A stretch of 64,000 nucleotides of DNA from Chromohalobacter sp. 11-W. GTDB lineage: Bacteria > Pseudomonadota > Gammaproteobacteria > Pseudomonadales > Halomonadaceae. Within the stretch, counting starts at the first letter, position 1, and every line of letters starts with the position of its first letter. Shown here one piece after another: positions 59,454 to 64,000 of this stretch. The notes below the pieces were generated by a model. It was given only the letters and a program-made list of their open reading frames with translations, was not told the DNA's origin and made no database searches. Made by a program: the position numbers and the translations under genes. Where the stretch lies: the NCBI RefSeq assembly GCF_029889905.1, contig NZ_JARANZ010000005.1, positions 1-64,000 on the forward strand. Direction: 5' to 3'.

Positions 59454-60482
59454 TCACGCTTGAGCTTCACTATCTTTCAACTGCAACAGTTCCGCATACA
59501 ACGCAGCAGGAATTGTCACACCCACGCTCTGACTACGTACCCTGGCCGCATGTCGTCGCTGCGATGGTAAGCGAGCTCCTTGGGCGGTGATACCCTCGAA
59601 CAAGACCTCAGCCTGTTGTAAACGCGTTTCAGCATCCGTACCCAGGAAAGCATGAGGGTCCATAGCCAGGATGAATTCGCCATGCTGCGGTGCCCCCTCT
59701 CCGCCATCATCGGCCGGACGCGTCTGATGTCCCAAACGGTCACCGATGAGAGGCCCTGCCAGAAGCTCAATCATGATCGACAAGGCGGCTCCCTTGTGGC
59801 CACCGAAAGGGAGCAGCGCCCCAGCCAACGCGGCCGTCGGATCAGTCGTCGACTGCCCCGCTCCATCGATCGCCCAACCTTCCGGAATCGACTCCCCCGC
59901 TCGACGATGGAGCTCAATCTCACCGCGTGCCACCACGCTCGTGGCGAAATCGAAGACGAAGGGCCCGCCCTCAGGCCGCGGCCAGGCAAACGCGATGGGG
60001 TTAGTCCCCAATAATGGCGAATGACCACCCGCTGGAGCGACGTAGGCATGGCTCGGCGTCATCGCCAAAGCGACCAAACCCTGTTCGGCCAAGGATTCCA
60101 CCTCGGGCCACAACGCCGAGAAGTGAAAGGCATTGTTGACAGCAAGAGCCGCCACGCCGGTGGCACGCGCCTTATCTATCAGGGCTTGCCGAGCGGTCTC
60201 GAAAGCCAGTAGCGAACAGCCGCCGCGCGCATCGACACTCACCACGCCCGGCGCCTGGTCAGCCACCTCGGGGACAGCATGCGGATCGACGCCGCCAAGG
60301 CGAACGGTGCGTACGCAGTCAAGAAGCCGGTACAAACCGTGCGAATGGCACTCATCGCGCTGCGCCGCCACCACACTACGAGCAATGGCGGCCGCATGGT
60401 CCTTGGAGAAGCCATTTTGCTCAAGAACATCGACACTCAGCGTCCATGCTTCCTCGAGCGATAGCCTTGCCTGATCATTCAT
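59454..60482 (-). CDS. Malate/L-lactate dehydrogenase (LDH2)-family oxidoreductase
   Basis: 342-residue NAD(P)-dependent enzyme of the LDH2/MDH2 family, which covers malate, lactate, ureidoglycolate, 2,3-diketogulonate and delta-piperideine-carboxylate substrates. It has HSHGLYRL with the catalytic His, NNAFHFSALWPEVE and LGTNPIAFAWP. The ATG at 60482 is chosen because GGGGG lies upstream. It lies 39 bases after udh on the same strand. The known uronate-galactarate route has no step for it, so the substrate is unclear: a keto-acid intermediate is possible. Confidence 0.87.
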   Translation of the reverse strand: MNDQARLSLEEAWTLSVDVLEQNGFSKDHAAAIARSVVAAQRDECHSHGLYRLLDCVRTVRLGGVDPHAVPEVADQAPGVVSVDARGGCSLLAFETARQALIDKARATGVAALAVNNAFHFSALWPEVESLAEQGLVALAMTPSHAYVAPAGGHSPLLGTNPIAFAWPRPEGGPFVFDFATSVVARGEIELHRRAGESIPEGWAIDGAGQSTTDPTAALAGALLPFGGHKGAALSIMIELLAGPLIGDRLGHQTRPADDGGEGAPQHGEFILAMDPHAFLGTDAETRLQQAEVLFEGITAQGARLPSQRRHAARVRSQSVGVTIPAALYAELLQLKDSEAQA

Positions 60483-60521
60483 AAGTGCCCCCAACGACTG
60501 ACACATCACCATGGGTGTTTT

Positions 60522-61322
60522 TCAGTTGTCATCCGGATGGCCGGCCGTAACGAACTTGCCACCTTGATAGACGATCGCCGGATCATGAGGATCGAGCTCA
60601 CCGGCGTCTTCCTCGACCTCGACTCGCCAAGGTTCCGAACTATCCTGCGGAGCCCAGCCGAGAAACGCTGATTTGCTGTTATCCCACCATGCTTCGGTGT
60701 TCGCCGATGCGCCATAGACAACGGTACACCCCAGCTTGGGAGCCACGAAGGCGCGCTTCATCAGACGCATGAAATCCTCGACGCTCAACCAGGTAGCCAT
60801 CATTCGCGTGTCTTTCGGCTTGGGGAAACAAGAACCGATACGCACGCTGAGGGTCTCGATATCGAATTTGTGGTAATACAAGCTTGCCAGGTCCTCGCCG
60901 AAGCACTTGGACAAACCATACAGCGAGTCGGGACGACGCGGCACCTCGGTATCGATGCGTGTAGTACGTGGATAGAAGCCGATGGTGTGGTTGGAGCTGG
61001 CAAACACGATGCGCGGCTTTCCGAGGTTTCGAGCCGCTTCGTAAAGATTGTAAGCCCCGATGATGTTGGCCTGGAGAATAGCGTTCCAGGGTTGTTCCAC
61101 CGAGACACCGCCAAGGTGAATGATCCCATCACAACCGGCGACCAGATTTCTCACAGCCTCGGCATCGGCGAGATCACAGGGCACCAACTCTTCATGCGGC
61201 TGGGCCTCGCCCAATTCAGCGATATCGGACAGGCGTACTTGTTCTGCCAGTTGATCCAGGTACGGTCGGATCGCTTTACCTACACCACCGGCCGCGCCTG
61301 TCACCAAAATTCGATTCAACAT
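60522..61322 (-). CDS. udh: Uronate dehydrogenase
   Basis: NAD-dependent oxidation of D-galacturonate or D-glucuronate to the aldaro-1,5-lactone. The 266-residue extended SDR has the loop TGAAGGVGKAI, FASSNHTIGFYP, and catalytic Tyr135 and Lys139 in LYGLSKCFGEDL. Length and motifs match the structurally characterised enzyme of C. salexigens. GAAGGAG lies upstream of the ATG. Neighbouring isomerase and cycloisomerase genes complete the pathway. Confidence 0.93.
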   Translation of the reverse strand: MLNRILVTGAAGGVGKAIRPYLDQLAEQVRLSDIAELGEAQPHEELVPCDLADAEAVRNLVAGCDGIIHLGGVSVEQPWNAILQANIIGAYNLYEAARNLGKPRIVFASSNHTIGFYPRTTRIDTEVPRRPDSLYGLSKCFGEDLASLYYHKFDIETLSVRIGSCFPKPKDTRMMATWLSVEDFMRLMKRAFVAPKLGCTVVYGASANTEAWWDNSKSAFLGWAPQDSSEPWRVEVEEDAGELDPHDPAIVYQGGKFVTAGHPDDN

Positions 61323-61414
61323 GCCCTACACTCCTTCAATATTCAGTACGCGCGATATCAACACACATGATCGTCATCGCGTTCATGCGCGCTCATTCAA
61401 CAAGATAGCGACAT

Positions 61415-62284
61415 CTAGAAGCCGTAAAGTCGCGCCGGATTGTCGACGAGAATCCGCTGGCGCTGCTCGGCCGAGGCCCACTCGAGTAACACGTCGAGTT
61501 GCTCGGCATCGTCGGGGTACTGCTCGCGCGGCACGCCGACATGCGGCCAGTTAGAGCCCCAGATGATGCGCTCGGGCGCATGCGCGATGACCCGCTTGGC
61601 GATGGCGCCGATATCCGTATAGTCGGGACCGCCAGTCTGGCTGGCTTCGTAGCCCGCGCAAATCTTGAACCAGGCGTTGCCACGGTCCAGCAACCGCAGG
61701 ATTTCGTCGATCCGGGGATCGTCCGGCGCGACCGGGGGCATGAACTTGCCGATATGGTCGATGATGTACTCACCTTCGATACGTCGCAGGTCGTCGACGT
61801 AGTCGTTCAGATTGCAGCCGTTGAACTGCACCATCAGGTGCCAGCCCAACGGGCGAATACGCTTCTCGACGTCGAGCATCTCATCGTTGGTGACCGCGCC
61901 CCCCGACAGATTCATGATCCGCGCCCCGCGCACGCCCTTGTCATGCCAGACCTTAAGGTCGCTGTCCGGCGTATCGGGCGTTACCGCGGCCACACCGCGG
62001 GCAGCTTGCGTGCCCAACTGATCGAGCGCCGTGAGTAGAGCGCGATTGTCACGCTGATACGCATTGGGCTGGGTGACGACGACACGCTCGAGCGACAGCC
62101 ACCGCTGGAGCTTGCGATAATCCTCGACCGTTGCCAGCTCGGGAATCTTCGGACCGCCGGGTTGGGCATCGAAGCCCGGCGGATACAGGTGAATATGACA
62201 GTCGGTCGCCCCGGCCGGCGCCGTGAGCTTGGGGGCCGGACCGTCGAGCGGACGAGTGTTGGCAGGGATCTCTGACACGCTCAT
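61415..62284 (-). CDS. gli: D-galactarolactone isomerase (amidohydrolase family)
   Basis: Predicted to convert D-galactaro-1,5-lactone to the 1,4-lactone, as the Agrobacterium enzyme does. The 289-residue TIM-barrel protein has DCHIHLY near 28-34, YIIDHIGKF, and IIWGSNWPHVGVP near the end, the amidohydrolase/PMDC-like pattern. The ATG overlaps the gci stop (ATGA). A GTG two codons later (62278) has better spacing from AAGGAGG and could be the true start. It lies between gci and udh, as expected for the pathway. Confidence 0.88.
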   Translation of the reverse strand: MSVSEIPANTRPLDGPAPKLTAPAGATDCHIHLYPPGFDAQPGGPKIPELATVEDYRKLQRWLSLERVVVTQPNAYQRDNRALLTALDQLGTQAARGVAAVTPDTPDSDLKVWHDKGVRGARIMNLSGGAVTNDEMLDVEKRIRPLGWHLMVQFNGCNLNDYVDDLRRIEGEYIIDHIGKFMPPVAPDDPRIDEILRLLDRGNAWFKICAGYEASQTGGPDYTDIGAIAKRVIAHAPERIIWGSNWPHVGVPREQYPDDAEQLDVLLEWASAEQRQRILVDNPARLYGF

Positions 62285-63417
62285 GCCTCCTTCAAAGCGA
62301 ATTGGCGCAATGCATCACGATCGATCTCGATGCCCAGACCAGGTCCATCGGGGATCTGCATGACACCGCCGGCATGTTCCAACGGCGTTTTGACGACCGC
62401 CTGGCGGAAAGGGTTATGCGTCCGGTCGAACTCCATGATGGGTTCCCGAGGGCGACGACGAGGCGGATTCGGTGGCAACGCCGCCATGCTCTGCAGGCTC
62501 GCAGCCAGGCACACTGCCGTTCCCCACACATGCGGCACCAGGCGAACGCCGAACATGGCCGCCATATCGACGACACGGCGCATTTCCGAAAACCCTCCCA
62601 CGCTACAGACATCCGGCTGCACAATATCCACCGCACGAGTTTGCAGCGGTTCCAACATGGCATAACGACCATGCCAATTTTCACCACTCGCCACGGGAAT
62701 CGGCTGCCCATCACGCACCGCGTGATAGGTGGAAATCTGCTCCGGCAACACCGGCTCCTCGAACCAATCCACCCCGAAGGCCGAGGCACGCTTGCCCACA
62801 TCCAACGCCTCAAGCAGATCGTACCCATGGTTGGCATCGATCATCAGGCGCCCCTCGGGACCCAGCGACTCGCGCGCGGCAGCAATCACTTCCAGATCTT
62901 CTTCGACGTCGAACCCAATCTTGATCTTCACGCCGTGAAAGCCTTCCCGGACATAGCCGGCAACTTCCTCGGCCGTATCCTGGATACGATCGACCCCATC
63001 ACGTTTGAACGAGCCAGTGGCATAAGCCCGCACGGATTCACGAAAACGTCCACCCAGCAGCTCGGATACTGGCGCGTCATAGCGCTTACCCTTGATATCC
63101 CAGAGTGCGATATCGATACCGCTTAGCGCCGTTACAGTCAGACCACGTTGCCCCTGATCGCGCAGGCGGTTATAGAGCTCGAGCCACAGCTTTTCCGTTT
63201 CCAGCGGGTTACATCCGATGAGTGCCGCCGAATACGCACTGACCACGGCGGCATTGGGCTTGGCGGGTCCCAAGCATTCACCCCAGCCGATGGTGCCATC
63301 ATCACAGACGATTTCGACCAGGCAATGTTGGCGCCTATCGAAACGCATGGACGCGCTTTCGAAGGCCTGTTCGAGCTTATAGTCGAGAATATGTGTATAT
63401 ACTTTTTCGATCTTCAT
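62281..63417 (-). CDS. gci: D-galactarolactone cycloisomerase (enolase superfamily)
   Basis: Opens the galactaro-1,4-lactone to 3-deoxy-2-keto-hexarate. The 378-residue mandelate racemase-group protein has the substrate cap loop ESASMRFDRRQH, base KIK (164-166), metal ligands Asp194 (IDANHGY), Glu220 (WFEEPV) and Glu246 (SGENWHG), and VPHVWGTAV near 297. These agree with the Agrobacterium Gci. The ribosome site is weak. It lies between the TRAP permease and gli. Confidence 0.92.
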   Translation of the reverse strand: MKIEKVYTHILDYKLEQAFESASMRFDRRQHCLVEIVCDDGTIGWGECLGPAKPNAAVVSAYSAALIGCNPLETEKLWLELYNRLRDQGQRGLTVTALSGIDIALWDIKGKRYDAPVSELLGGRFRESVRAYATGSFKRDGVDRIQDTAEEVAGYVREGFHGVKIKIGFDVEEDLEVIAAARESLGPEGRLMIDANHGYDLLEALDVGKRASAFGVDWFEEPVLPEQISTYHAVRDGQPIPVASGENWHGRYAMLEPLQTRAVDIVQPDVCSVGGFSEMRRVVDMAAMFGVRLVPHVWGTAVCLAASLQSMAALPPNPPRRRPREPIMEFDRTHNPFRQAVVKTPLEHAGGVMQIPDGPGLGIEIDRDALRQFALKEA

Positions 63418-63462
63418 ATCGAATAACTCATAAGCGGATAGAAGAAACTCATTGCTGACTCA

Positions 63463-64000
63463 TTACTGAAAGAAACTAGGCAATGTCAGCGATATTGCCG
63501 GCACATAGGTCACTAGCATCAGCACTATGAAAAGCGCCAGATAGAATGGCCAAATGGTGCGTACCGCGTGCTCGATCTTGATCTTGCCAATCACGCTGCC
63601 AACAAAGAGACACGCCCCAACGGGAGGCGTACAAAGCCCCAACCCTAGGTTCATCATCATCATGATGCCGAATTGAATCGGGTCCATCCCGAACTGCTGA
63701 GCAACTGGCAGGAAAATGGGGGTACAAATCAAGATCAGCGCCGCCATGTCCATGATCATTCCGAGCCCGAGCAGGAGCAGGTTGAGCATCAGCAGGATGA
63801 CGTAAGGGTTGTCGGAAATCCCCAGCAACGCATCGGTCAGCAATTGCGGCACACTGTACAGCGCCAGTAAGTAGGAAAAGGCCGAGGCACATCCCACTAG
63901 AATCATGACGAGTGAGGTCGTACGCACGGCCTGATAAACAGCCTGCTTGAAGGGCTCCCAACGCAGCTCGCGGTAGACTAACCCCGTCACGACAATGGCA
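63463..64000 (-). CDS. TRAP transporter large permease (DctM), partial
   Basis: The C-terminal 179 residues of a DctM/SiaM-type membrane protein, cut by the right edge. The reading frame is open to position 64000. It has several hydrophobic helices and the family segment GLGMIMDMAALILICTPIFLPVAQQFGMDPIQFGIMM, then LGLCTPPVGACLFVG. It lies 45 bases upstream of gci, so it probably imports uronates with a DctP binding protein and DctQ encoded outside the window. Confidence 0.93.
   Translation of the reverse strand, partial: AIVVTGLVYRELRWEPFKQAVYQAVRTTSLVMILVGCASAFSYLLALYSVPQLLTDALLGISDNPYVILLMLNLLLLGLGMIMDMAALILICTPIFLPVAQQFGMDPIQFGIMMMMNLGLGLCTPPVGACLFVGSVIGKIKIEHAVRTIWPFYLALFIVLMLVTYVPAISLTLPSFFQ

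Overview
The window is about 64 kb of dense, high-GC gammaproteobacterial chromosome. Gene content and order point to Halomonadaceae, most likely Chromohalobacter. This is an inference from family knowledge, not a database result: lolA-ftsK-aat-bpt-infA-clpA-clpS and mnmA-hflD-purB follow the Pseudomonas/Halomonas order, there is a class I PHA synthase with a phasin, and there is a uronate dehydrogenase of the type known from Chromohalobacter salexigens. No phage, transposase, CRISPR array or tRNA was seen.

Layout. 1-372: leader and tandem promoters of an rRNA operon that leaves the window on the left (minus strand). 384-4980: methylcitrate cycle (prpD, prpC, prpB) with its GntR regulator and two perfect operators. 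4996-9230: an alpha/beta hydrolase, pabB, and an orphan FecCD/FecE-type ABC pair. 9368-11641: cysH, cysB, trxA. 11730-16866: AI-2E-family permease, a large acyl-CoA dehydrogenase behind a PsrA-like operator, argO/argP, a thiamine-binding protein. 16975-26005: lolA, ftsK, aat, bpt, infA, clpA, clpS. 26232-32392: rluE, nudJ, mnmA, hflD, purB, a roxA-like hydroxylase and an acetyltransferase. 32694-39777: aceA, then leuC-leuD-leuB-asd with a divergent LysR gene.

39987-48934 is the most unusual part: eight tightly packed plus-strand genes encoding a Rieske oxygenase, SDR, betaine-type binding protein, GMC alcohol oxidase, ferredoxin-type reductase, aldehyde dehydrogenase, class II aldolase and a GlxA/AraC-type regulator. 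It looks like a complete but unassigned catabolic pathway for a hydroxylated quaternary ammonium compound.

48947-51751: PHA granule genes (DUF6489-like protein, phasin, phaC). 51911-54686: aroC, prmB and an Smr protein. 54824-58541: patatin, hydrolase, an unlisted 36-residue membrane peptide, AEC transporter, YgjV-like protein. 58614-64000: a minus-strand uronic acid operon (TRAP permease, galactarolactone cycloisomerase, galactarolactone isomerase, uronate dehydrogenase, an LDH2-type dehydrogenase, GntR regulator), cut by the right edge.

Common threads are propionate, fatty-acid, PHA and glyoxylate carbon flow, sulfur assimilation, leucine/lysine biosynthesis, and scavenging of plant-derived or osmolyte carbon. 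Several short tandem repeats sit at gene ends (27261, 30610, 38713, 54709).
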